64,000 nt of DNA from contig NZ_AUFL01000017.1 in assembly GCF_000426485.1 (NCBI RefSeq), positions 1 through 64,000 of the forward strand, in the 5' to 3' direction. This stretch comes from Indolivaga capnocytophagoides DSM 22835. GTDB taxonomy: Bacteria; Bacteroidota; Bacteroidia; Bacteroidales; Dysgonomonadaceae. Shown one piece after another: positions 52,846 to 60,753 of this stretch. Under the pieces are notes generated by a model that saw only the letters and a list, made by a program, of their open reading frames with translations, did no database searches and was not told the DNA's origin. Made by a program: the position numbers and the translations under genes. Within the stretch, counting starts at the first letter, position 1. Each line of letters opens with the position of its first letter.

Positions 52846-53886
52846 TTACTTCGGAGTTATTTCATACAACAGAGTTGTACTGTATTCTGCCATAACCGCT
52901 TCTATCAGCTGATTATCGGCAGGCGATGTCCAGTATTGGATATCGTAATAACTCTGTGCATTTTTGGTTGAAGGTCCGTCCGCTATAATCTGCGATGTAT
53001 TCGAAAGTTCAATTGTACTGACCGAGGCCGAATTAGATCCAACTGGCACTAAATGCATCTTCACTACATTCAGAGGTAAAGTACTCCCTTTATCCGATAC
53101 AAACTGAGGAGATACCGACCGTAGTGATATCTGGTAAGGTACATTCGTAATCACATTCAACCCGCTCGAATATACAACCTTTACTCCGCTTGCATAATCA
53201 GCAAGAGATTTCATTTCCAGAAAACCTTTCTGAGCTTCGCTCGATATACGGATCGAATAGGTATTCTCTTCGATAGGGCTATCCGTCAACTTAAATACAT
53301 CTATCTGATAGGTTTGCTGATACGATCCTATAAGCTCATTATTACTGCCGTATGCCCTGAATGTAAGAGCAAGCCAGTATGTCTTTTGATTGTATCCGCC
53401 TTGCAGATCTTTCAGATAAGCACCGGGCAGTACCTGAATGTTGTAATGCAATTGAAGGTCGTAATACGAATTGTATGCCGAAACATTATATAACGGGGCA
53501 TTGGAACGGGGAACCAAATACACCTCGCTGCTCCCGTTAAGAGGGACAATAGAAGGCATACCTATCTCCGAAATAGTAGGAATAGCCTTAGGCTGTGCTT
53601 GCCCTACCGTGTTGATCGGAATAAATGCAATCTTATCCGATGGAAATTCGGCTGTACCATCGGTTGATTTAATCGGAGTCTGTACGCTTACCGACAGTTT
53701 CCAGTTCGAAATATTCAAGTTTGTGCCACTATAGGTAAATCTTGTAACCATCGCATCTGAAGCAGTATATCCCTGATACGAATTGACGCTCATATAATTA
53801 GAGCTCCATGTCGAGAAAGATAATTGCGCCTTGATGGATTGAAGGCAGGTACAAACTATTACCGATATAAAAAAAAGTTTATTCAT
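52846..53886 (-). CDS. Two-domain tip-adhesin-like secreted protein
   Basis: 346 residues from the Met at 53886 with a signal peptide (MNKLFFISVIVCTCLQSIKAQ). The N-terminal half (25-200) is a unique beta domain. The C-terminal half resembles the neighbouring pilin: DYASGVKVVYSSGLNVITNVPYQISLRS here against DYANGVSVDQADHLTVYSTGGFQVKVKA there, and both close with a YYDIQYW or YLDYYQN segment and a hydrophobic last strand. A variable domain plus a pilin domain is the FimH-type adhesin layout. The start overlaps the chaperone stop by 8 bp. Confidence 0.65.
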   Translation of the reverse strand: MNKLFFISVIVCTCLQSIKAQLSFSTWSSNYMSVNSYQGYTASDAMVTRFTYSGTNLNISNWKLSVSVQTPIKSTDGTAEFPSDKIAFIPINTVGQAQPKAIPTISEIGMPSIVPLNGSSEVYLVPRSNAPLYNVSAYNSYYDLQLHYNIQVLPGAYLKDLQGGYNQKTYWLALTFRAYGSNNELIGSYQQTYQIDVFKLTDSPIEENTYSIRISSEAQKGFLEMKSLADYASGVKVVYSSGLNVITNVPYQISLRSVSPQFVSDKGSTLPLNVVKMHLVPVGSNSASVSTIELSNTSQIIADGPSTKNAQSYYDIQYWTSPADNQLIEAVMAEYSTTLLYEITPK

Positions 53887-54676
53887 ATACAAAGTCTAAT
53901 TCAGCAGCTTCAATATTGTTCTCATCTCCATAATCGATAAGTACGGTTGCAGTATAGTTCCCTTTCTCTAATTTATCAGGCATTTTTATATATACCTTCC
54001 GATGATCCATCGGCATAGAATAAAAGATCATATTCTCCAGATGAATTTCTTTGCCCAGACTTTTATTGAACAGGTCGATAGAAATATCCCCATCAGTCCA
54101 TACGTTTCCCTCATTATTGAATACCAGAAGTATACGATTGTCGCTTTTCTCAAAAGACAGGATCTGTACATCAATTTTTCGTTCGCGGGGAGTTGTTGTC
54201 CTATGAAACAACTTTATTCCGGATCTCACGCTGACTTTAATATTCGCCCCATCTTTATCAACATCATCCACAGGGTTCATCTGCGTTACGTAAAGCATCG
54301 CTGTATGCACCGGCACATCAGATGTTAATCCGGCCGGAGCTGTTATACTAATATCTATAGCCTTGCTTTCGCCGGGCTTTAAAGACAAATATGAATTTCC
54401 GTTCAAGTTAACCCAACTCGCACACGAGTTAGCCAGAGTATCAGCCTGATAAATCATATTTTCACCAAGATCATTATATTGCCAGTCGGCAAGAGTAACA
54501 GCCAGCTCCAATACAGTTTTGGCACTAACATTAGTCACTACAACCTGCTCCGTTTGCGTTTGTCCCGGATCAGCTTCAAAATAAAGTCTCGGAGGAGATA
54601 CAGATATACCGGTTTGAGCATATCCGGCAATAGCCAATATCAACAACCCAACTGTTAAAACAATCTTGTTTTTCAT
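53879..54676 (-). CDS. PapD-like periplasmic pilus chaperone
   Basis: 265 residues from the Met at 54676 (a longer frame from 54718 adds a non-signal leader). A signal peptide ends at AIAGYAQ. The mature start SVSPPRLYFEADPGQTQTEQVVVTN is the first strand of a chaperone Ig domain. LTVTLADWQYN-like strands, KLFHRTTTPRERKI and a second Ig-like domain (LVFNNEGNVWTDGDISIDLFN) follow. Size and two-domain Ig layout match alternative chaperone-usher chaperones. It lies between pilin and adhesin genes and should stabilise both subunits in the periplasm. Confidence 0.75.
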   Translation of the reverse strand: MKNKIVLTVGLLILAIAGYAQTGISVSPPRLYFEADPGQTQTEQVVVTNVSAKTVLELAVTLADWQYNDLGENMIYQADTLANSCASWVNLNGNSYLSLKPGESKAIDISITAPAGLTSDVPVHTAMLYVTQMNPVDDVDKDGANIKVSVRSGIKLFHRTTTPRERKIDVQILSFEKSDNRILLVFNNEGNVWTDGDISIDLFNKSLGKEIHLENMIFYSMPMDHRKVYIKMPDKLEKGNYTATVLIDYGDENNIEAAELDFVYE

Positions 54677-54782
54677 ACAATTTTTCTTATAAAACAAAGA
54701 AGAGTATATAGTGTTCACTATAAGACTCTTCTTTTTCAGGCACTAAAGCCTGTTTATATGATGCGCTGTTTTCTCGTTCTTA

Positions 54783-55331
54783 TTATTGAGCTACAATTGT
54801 ATAAGTTAATGTTGTAGTGAACACAGTAGGATTTTCTGTATTTTGGTAATAATCCAAATATGCATTGTTGTCTCCTTTTGCAGCATAGTTCACATTGATA
54901 GTTTTATCAACACCACCTTTTGAGCTCGATACGATCACTTTATCTTCAGCTGATAATTGAGCTGAGCTAAAAGATGCACTGTTAGACAAGGCCTGTGTTC
55001 CGTTAGAAGCAGTTAATGTAACATCGCTTACATTAATGTTGTTCGCTTTACCTGTAAGTTGAGATCCTGAAGCTTTTACCTTCACCTGAAAACCACCGGT
55101 ACTATAAACTGTTAAGTGGTCAGCTTGATCTACGCTTACACCATTCGCATAGTCATTTTTTGTTGTATAATTCAAATCTACTGTAGTTTGTTTTGAGTTT
55201 ACAACCAAAGTTTGAATAGGATTTAATTTAATGTTCAAGGTTACATTTCCAGTACTTTGCGCATTAGCTACAGTTACTACACCAAACAAACTAACAACTG
55301 CCAATATGGCTGTTAAAAAATTGACTTTCAT
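54783..55331 (-). CDS. Major pilin-like subunit
   Basis: 182 residues with a signal peptide (ends VANAQ). The mature N-terminus GNVTLNIKLNPIQTLVV alternates hydrophobic residues like a donor strand, and the protein closes with TTTLTYTIVAQ, a typical final pilin strand. No Cys; Ser/Thr/Asn-rich beta fold resembling CFA/I or DUF4402-type fimbrial subunits. As first gene of the operon with a long leader (about 210 nt) and strong -7 box, it is probably made in the largest amount. A 106-bp gap, without a clear hairpin, separates it from the chaperone. Confidence 0.72.
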   Translation of the reverse strand: MKVNFLTAILAVVSLFGVVTVANAQSTGNVTLNIKLNPIQTLVVNSKQTTVDLNYTTKNDYANGVSVDQADHLTVYSTGGFQVKVKASGSQLTGKANNINVSDVTLTASNGTQALSNSASFSSAQLSAEDKVIVSSSKGGVDKTINVNYAAKGDNNAYLDYYQNTENPTVFTTTLTYTIVAQ

Positions 55332-55683
55332 TTACTTTTTTAATTTAATTTTTTTTACTTTTTACAACACTCTCTAAAAAAATCTCTCAAAAATATTACT
55401 TCAAATAATCATTTTTTATTTTCACAAACATCCAATAATCATAATCTAAAAAAATAATAAATCAAGAGTAAAACTGATTCCTAAAACTTTATATAACAAA
55501 TAATTGATTTCTTTTAAAAGCTTTATTCTGTTCTCATTTTGATGATGCAAAGATATATCGGTGATGACATCTTAGAGAGAAAAAAAAGGGAGAAAAAAAG
55601 GAAAAAAAGGGAAAGAATACATAAAAACGTCCGAATACATGTTATTGTAGTATAGAAATATGGAATTTTTAGTTAAAAAAGCT
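55332..55683. other. 352-bp AT-rich leader and promoter of the pilin gene
   Basis: No gene. It holds the pilin promoter at 55548-55555 and a long, A-rich untranslated leader, plus the end of the AraC gene region with a purine-rich tract (55580-55615). Confidence 0.6.
55548..55555 (-). promoter_or_regulatory. Pilin operon promoter -7 box
   Basis: TATCTTTG on the minus strand, exact consensus, about 215 bp upstream of the pilin ATG. No TTTG is seen at -33, which may mean activator dependence, for instance on the adjacent AraC regulator. Confidence 0.6.
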
Positions 55684-56568
55684 CTAATTTTTCTGATTTT
55701 TCAAAACTCCCCTTGTCACAGATAAAATATTTATCAACTGATATCTCACACAAAACTTATTCAATTCGGATAGAGAAACAAACCCGAACTCTTTCAAAAT
55801 ATCATCGATAGTAGCTCCTTTATAAAAGAAAAAGTTATTCAGATTATTGATTTTACGATCCATAATCCACTTATGAGGGGTTTCTCCAAATTCGTCTTTA
55901 AAGTATTTGGTAAACGTTTTGGGTATCATGAAACATTCTGAAGCCAGTTCTTTCACTGTTATCGAATTAGTATATTTCGACATAACCTCCAATCTGAATT
56001 CACTGACATCGACTATAGCCGGCTTAATAAAACGAATAAGTTCTTCCTGAGGATAAAGCTTTCGGCTGATGAATAACAGTTCCTGACGTTTTAAAGCAAA
56101 TAATACATTCGATTTTAGATCATTATTTTTGAGGAAAACAATACTCGCTAAGAAAAACCTCAACATTTTCTCAATATCCAAAGCCCCGATCTCATCTCCA
56201 GACTCACTTTTATATTTTTTCACTTTCTGTATTGTCTGCTTATCGATGTAAGGAAGTAACGAATCTGTTTTGAGAATAATATAAACAGCTGTATGCAAAA
56301 CATCTCCATGATATGGGGTATGATTACAGGACATACAATACATACGGTTACCCATGAGCAACATAGAAGAACCATCAGATTTCTTTATCTCGATCCTTCC
56401 TCTTAGCAAAAAAATTATCACATTTTCATCAACATTTCCTATCGTGATATGGTTTCCTATATCTTCATGAAATACAGAAAACGAGTCATCGACCTCGGTT
56501 AATTGAGATACCACTTCCCCATCTGCCGGATTAGGGACTTCATTCGCTTTTAAATGATCTTTGTTCAT
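55684..56568 (-). CDS. AraC-family transcriptional regulator
   Basis: 294 residues. The N-terminal cupin-like sensor (about 30-150) is followed by an AraC HTH pair (about 205-285): SITVKELASECFMIPKTFTKYFKDEFGETPHKWIMDRKINNLNNFFF, then TIDDILKEFGFVSLSELNKF. It lies directly upstream of the pilin operon on the same strand with 350 bp between, the usual place for a fimbrial regulator in Bacteroidales. The second HTH is poorly conserved. It is a candidate activator of the pilin promoter, which lacks a -33 box. Confidence 0.88.
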   Translation of the reverse strand: MNKDHLKANEVPNPADGEVVSQLTEVDDSFSVFHEDIGNHITIGNVDENVIIFLLRGRIEIKKSDGSSMLLMGNRMYCMSCNHTPYHGDVLHTAVYIILKTDSLLPYIDKQTIQKVKKYKSESGDEIGALDIEKMLRFFLASIVFLKNNDLKSNVLFALKRQELLFISRKLYPQEELIRFIKPAIVDVSEFRLEVMSKYTNSITVKELASECFMIPKTFTKYFKDEFGETPHKWIMDRKINNLNNFFFYKGATIDDILKEFGFVSLSELNKFCVRYQLINILSVTRGVLKNQKN

Positions 56569-57149
56569 ACAGGTTAATTTTAGGGCTTAAGTTCTTCCTG
56601 TAAAAGACTGACCAATAATCAAAAGGCATCATTCTCATCAGTATAATTTTATCAAGGTTGATCAAAACACTCCCAACTTTAAAATCTATTTTTTTATATT
56701 TTTATTTATTCTTTTAACTCAATAATAGCCTTTGGTCTCTTTCGATCATAAGTAAATAGTTATAGTCAATCATAATAACAAAACACAATCTTCTAATTTG
56801 AATTATACGTTCTATATCATGATAGAGAACAAGCACTCAGACCTTTAGTTTACAATACAAATCAGATTTATAGTAAAAAAAAAATCACAAAAACATCAAA
56901 ACCTTGTATACTAACCCATTACACACCCTTCAATGATTTATAAATAAAATGAATATAGATAAGATTATAAACTATAGCAAAACAGTAAATTACCGAAACA
57001 CTACCAGTTTATATTCATTGTTACGAACAGCAATTATTCAGAAACAAGACCTCGGTTCATCGAATATTTAGTATTTTTGAGAGATATAAGTATCGGACTT
57101 ATTTGTATATCAGTTAAAAGTTGAATAACAACTATCTTAAAATAAAGTT
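56569..57149. other. 581-bp AT-rich intergenic region
   Basis: No gene recognised. It carries a half copy of the intergenic element (ACTCAGACC at about 56834-56842) and a -7 box TATTTTTG at 57072-57079 for the thioesterase gene. Confidence 0.6.
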
Positions 57150-57521
57150 ATGCTTAAAGAAGGTTTGGAATTTAAAAGTAAAACTACAGTTGATAACAGC
57201 AATACAGCGTTAGCTTTAGGCTCTGGCGACATGAACGTATTCGCGACTCCGGCAATGGTCGCTTTAATGGAAAACGCTGCAATGAAAGCTGTTTCAGCAT
57301 TTCTTCCCGAAGAATCCGCTACAGTCGGCTCATTGATCAATGTATCTCACATCAAACCGTCGGGGTTGGGTGAAACAATCGAAGCAACTGCAGTTTTGAC
57401 CGAAATAGATAAACGCAAGTTAACATTTACAGTTAAAGCAGCAGACAGCCAGGGAACAATTGGCGAAGGTACTCATATTCGTTTTATTGTAGACCGTCAA
57501 AAGTTCTTATCTAAACTATAA
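57150..57521 (+). CDS. Hotdog-fold thioesterase, FlK-like
   Basis: 123 residues. The pattern matches the thioesterase superfamily group that includes fluoroacetyl-CoA thioesterase: FATPAMVALMENAAMKAV (helix with catalytic Glu/Asn region), INVSHIKPSGLGETIEATAVLTEIDKRKLTFTVKA and GTIGEGTHIRFIVD. Fluoroacetate activity itself is unlikely; Bacteroidetes homologues are general acyl-CoA thioesterases of unknown substrate. It starts 34 bp before the helicase gene and is probably in its operon. Confidence 0.88.
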   Translation: MLKEGLEFKSKTTVDNSNTALALGSGDMNVFATPAMVALMENAAMKAVSAFLPEESATVGSLINVSHIKPSGLGETIEATAVLTEIDKRKLTFTVKAADSQGTIGEGTHIRFIVDRQKFLSKL

Positions 57522-57555
57522 ACCTGAAAAAACATACAAAATAAGCAATAAAATA

Positions 57556-59709
57556 ATGAGTATTGAGGTAAACGACATATTCAAGTTGGCTTCGGATATC
57601 GTTTGCCATACATCCCAGTCTATATATCTTACAGGAAAGGCAGGTACCGGAAAAACAACATTTCTACATCATATCAGGGCCACATGCCACAAAAACATCA
57701 TTGTAGCAGCTCCCACAGGAGTAGCTGCGATCAATGCAGGCGGTGTAACCCTGCACTCTTTACTGCAACTTCCGTTCGAGCCGTTTACGCCGGACTTTGA
57801 AGGCAAAAAGAAACTCGATTATCACTTCAAACTTCGTCGCTCCAAGATAGAAATGCTGAGAGAACTGGAGTTACTGATCATTGACGAAGTAAGTATGCTG
57901 AGAGCAGATATGCTGGATGCCATTGATTATATGCTTCGCCGGTACAGGAATAATGTGGCTCCGTTTGGAGGCGTACAGCTTTTGCTTATTGGAGATATGT
58001 TTCAGTTACCTCCGGTTGTACAGAATTCGGAATGGGAGACGCTCCGCAGCTTTTATCAGTCTCCATTTTTCTTTCATGCTCAGGTACTAGCAAACTATCC
58101 GTTATTATACCTCGAACTCAAAACAGTATACAGACAAAACGATCCGTTATTTGTAGAAATACTCAACCGCATACGCAATAATCGTACAACATCGGAAGAC
58201 CTGAAACTTCTGAACAGCCATTATAATCCTCAATTTACACCGTCTACCGAAAACAGCTATATAACACTCTGTACGCACAATTATAAAGCGGAACAAATAA
58301 ACAGAGCCGAATTAGGCAGGCTTGGGGGAAAGGAATATTCTTTCAGAGGGCAGATCAGAGGAGATTTTTCAGAGAATGCCTTGCCTACCGAAAACGAGTT
58401 AAGCCTGAAGGCGGGAGCGCAAATCATGTTCATCAAAAATGATTCGGGTGAATCGCGCCGATATTACAATGGAAAAATTGGTATTATAGATAATCTGAAA
58501 GAAGAGTCTATAACAGTCCGTTTCGAGAACGGCGAGTTACTGGAAGTAGAAAAAGAGTCATGGAAGAATGTAAGATACAAACTAAACGAAGATTCAGGTG
58601 AGATAGAAGAAGAGGAACTCGGTTCATTCACTCAGTACCCTATCCGTCTGGCATGGGCTATAACCATTCACAAAAGCCAGGGATTAACTTTCGACAGAGT
58701 TGTTATCGATGCCGGACAAGCCTTTGCCGCAGGACAGGTATATGTCGCTCTGAGCCGTTGTACCACTCTCGATGGCATTATTTTGTATTCACAACTTACA
58801 TCTCAAAGTATAAGTACCGACCCATATGCCATAGAGTTTTCGAAACGAGAACAGCCGGTTTCTACACTACACAATATTCTGGAAGAAGAAAAGCCCCGTT
58901 TCTGTGCAGAACAACTTCTCCGCAATTTCGAATGGTCTCCGTATATCCGTTGCATACAGACATTCAGAGAAATTGCTTCAGATAAAAAAATTCCCGAGAA
59001 AGAAGAAATACTTACCCTCATATCTTCTATTTACGAAGAGGTATCCAATGAAAGTAAGATCGCCGCGAATTTCAGAAAAGAATTACAACAGATTTTATCG
59101 GTACAGTCACCTGACATAAACAGACTTGAAGAACGGGTACAAAAGGCTATTTTGTATTTCCACCGCGACCTGCAAATAAAGGTTATACTCCCAATAGAAG
59201 AACATCTTCGGGCTTATCAGAAAAAGTCTAAGGTAAAAGCTTATGTCAAAAAAGTATCTGAAATACACAGCACACTTATCAAACTGCTTGAAAAACTGGA
59301 ACACATCGGATACGGAGATATTAATCTAACAAATGATCTTATATTAAAGCGATTGTCTCCAACACCCGTGTCTGCCGAAAAGGAAGAAACAAAATCAAAA
59401 CCGAAGAAAGGAGACAGCCAAAGAATAACACTCTCATTATTCAAAGAAGGAAAAAGCATTAAAGAAATAGCATCGGAAAGAAGTCTATCTACGACTACTA
59501 TAGAAAATCATTTAGCTGAATTTATCCTGACTAAAGATATATCTGTTGACCTGCTCGTTCCTCAGGCGAAACTAGGTTATATGATTTCCATCTTAGAGAA
59601 ACATCCTGAGCAGAACTCCTTGTCTTTCTTTAAAGAACTTCTGCCCAAAGAATGTACCTATATGGAAATCAAAGCTGTACTGAACCACATCAAATTACAG
59701 AACAACTAA
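57556..59709 (+). CDS. Pif1/RecD2-like SF1B helicase with C-terminal HTH
   Basis: 717 residues. Walker A GKAGTGKTT (27-35), motif Ia AAPTGVAAINAGGVTLHSLL, Walker B LLIIDEVSML, Q-x-L-P-P-V motif, and motif VI region AWAITIHKSQGLTFDRVVID with VYVALSRCTTLDG place it with Pif1-type 5'-3' helicases. The last 130 residues form an HTH_40 module (RITLSLFKEGKSIKEIASERSLSTTTIENHL), found fused to RecQ and Pif1 helicases. It probably resolves G-quadruplex or R-loop structures. Its stop begins a minimal 36-bp copy of the intergenic element. Confidence 0.9.
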   Translation: MSIEVNDIFKLASDIVCHTSQSIYLTGKAGTGKTTFLHHIRATCHKNIIVAAPTGVAAINAGGVTLHSLLQLPFEPFTPDFEGKKKLDYHFKLRRSKIEMLRELELLIIDEVSMLRADMLDAIDYMLRRYRNNVAPFGGVQLLLIGDMFQLPPVVQNSEWETLRSFYQSPFFFHAQVLANYPLLYLELKTVYRQNDPLFVEILNRIRNNRTTSEDLKLLNSHYNPQFTPSTENSYITLCTHNYKAEQINRAELGRLGGKEYSFRGQIRGDFSENALPTENELSLKAGAQIMFIKNDSGESRRYYNGKIGIIDNLKEESITVRFENGELLEVEKESWKNVRYKLNEDSGEIEEEELGSFTQYPIRLAWAITIHKSQGLTFDRVVIDAGQAFAAGQVYVALSRCTTLDGIILYSQLTSQSISTDPYAIEFSKREQPVSTLHNILEEEKPRFCAEQLLRNFEWSPYIRCIQTFREIASDKKIPEKEEILTLISSIYEEVSNESKIAANFRKELQQILSVQSPDINRLEERVQKAILYFHRDLQIKVILPIEEHLRAYQKKSKVKAYVKKVSEIHSTLIKLLEKLEHIGYGDINLTNDLILKRLSPTPVSAEKEETKSKPKKGDSQRITLSLFKEGKSIKEIASERSLSTTTIENHLAEFILTKDISVDLLVPQAKLGYMISILEKHPEQNSLSFFKELLPKECTYMEIKAVLNHIKLQNN

Positions 59710-59742
59710 GGTCTGAGACCTTAAATACTTTCATTTGCTTAA
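59707..59742 (+). repeat. Minimal copy of the GGTCTCAGACC element (36 bp)
   Basis: TAAGGTCTGAGACC is joined to TTAAATACTTTCATTTGCTTA. Both flanking stop codons (helicase TAA, esterase TAA) lie in its ends, and the whole interior is missing. Confidence 0.7.
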
Positions 59743-60740
59743 TTGGATTTAAATATCTTATCCAAAAAAGCGGTCATATATCCGGTAGTAGTTTCAAACC
59801 AAGGATCGAACAACCAAAAAGGATGGAGAGTATCGGGTAAAGTATGTACTTCCGAATATATATTATATCCATTTAATTTCGCGATGGTCTGATCCCGCCC
59901 GTCATGAAAACGGTCGATAGAACTGTTTATAAAACAAATCGGAGCCGACTGCCCGGTTATATGAAAAACAGAAGAAGCGGCAATCCAATCGTCCTTTTTT
60001 TCATCATAACTGCCACCGAACCATTTGACAGAAGCCGGAATCTTACCCTTATCCAAAGATTCCCGGACATTCTCCAATGCCGTTTTATCGGTAAAATCGG
60101 TGATACCGTCAATATTAATAACAGCCTGAACTGTACTCGAATATTCGCTATACTCCAATCGATCCTCATATTGGCTTTGCCCGTTGGTGATACCGATCAA
60201 TGCTGCAAGCTGACCTCCTGCCGATGTGCCTGAAATAGCTATATGAGTAGTGTCAATACCATACTTCTCAGCATTAGCTTTCACCCAGCGGACAGCTGTT
60301 TTCAGATCGAAAACAGCTGCCGGATATTCTGCTTCGGGAGATAGTCGGTATTCAACAGGAATGGTTACATACCCTTTCTGAGCAACAGCCTGTGCCATAG
60401 GAACCTCCATAGATAAGTTGCCTGAACTCCATCCTCCTCCGTGAACAAGTATCAATGCAGGATATTTATTCTTATTATCGGGACGGTATACATTCAGCAA
60501 GAGCGATCTGCCTTCGTATGGATGTGAATACCCGATATTTTCAAAAGCAAGCATCCCCTGCGGAAGATTGGGTTTTACCATTTTTATATAAGGTCTTCTC
60601 TTTGATTCCTTCACATAAGTGCTATACAAAGCAAAGCTCGTATCACGAGGCACTACCACCTTTCCTCCTTGCGATGAAACCAAGATAAAATTGAAAACCA
60701 TCAGAATAACAAAAACTATTCTCATCAGATACTTATTCAT
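59739..60740 (-). CDS. Alpha/beta-hydrolase, acetyl-esterase-like, secreted
   Basis: 333 residues with a signal peptide (about 1-24). An oxyanion motif HGGGW (about 100), nucleophile Ser in GTSAGGQ, Asp in SSIDRFHDG and His in LPDTLHPFWLFDPW make a complete triad. It matches the BD-FAE/esterase-lipase group often acting on acetyl groups of plant polysaccharides. It starts 13 bp after the GH43 gene in the pectin side-chain cluster. Confidence 0.85.
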   Translation of the reverse strand: MNKYLMRIVFVILMVFNFILVSSQGGKVVVPRDTSFALYSTYVKESKRRPYIKMVKPNLPQGMLAFENIGYSHPYEGRSLLLNVYRPDNKNKYPALILVHGGGWSSGNLSMEVPMAQAVAQKGYVTIPVEYRLSPEAEYPAAVFDLKTAVRWVKANAEKYGIDTTHIAISGTSAGGQLAALIGITNGQSQYEDRLEYSEYSSTVQAVINIDGITDFTDKTALENVRESLDKGKIPASVKWFGGSYDEKKDDWIAASSVFHITGQSAPICFINSSIDRFHDGRDQTIAKLNGYNIYSEVHTLPDTLHPFWLFDPWFETTTGYMTAFLDKIFKSN

Positions 60741-60753
60741 TATTGAATACTTC

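Noticed and set aside
57150-57521. Specific fluoroacetate-detoxifying function
   Set aside because: Similarity is to the fold group only; nothing nearby supports fluoroacetate metabolism.
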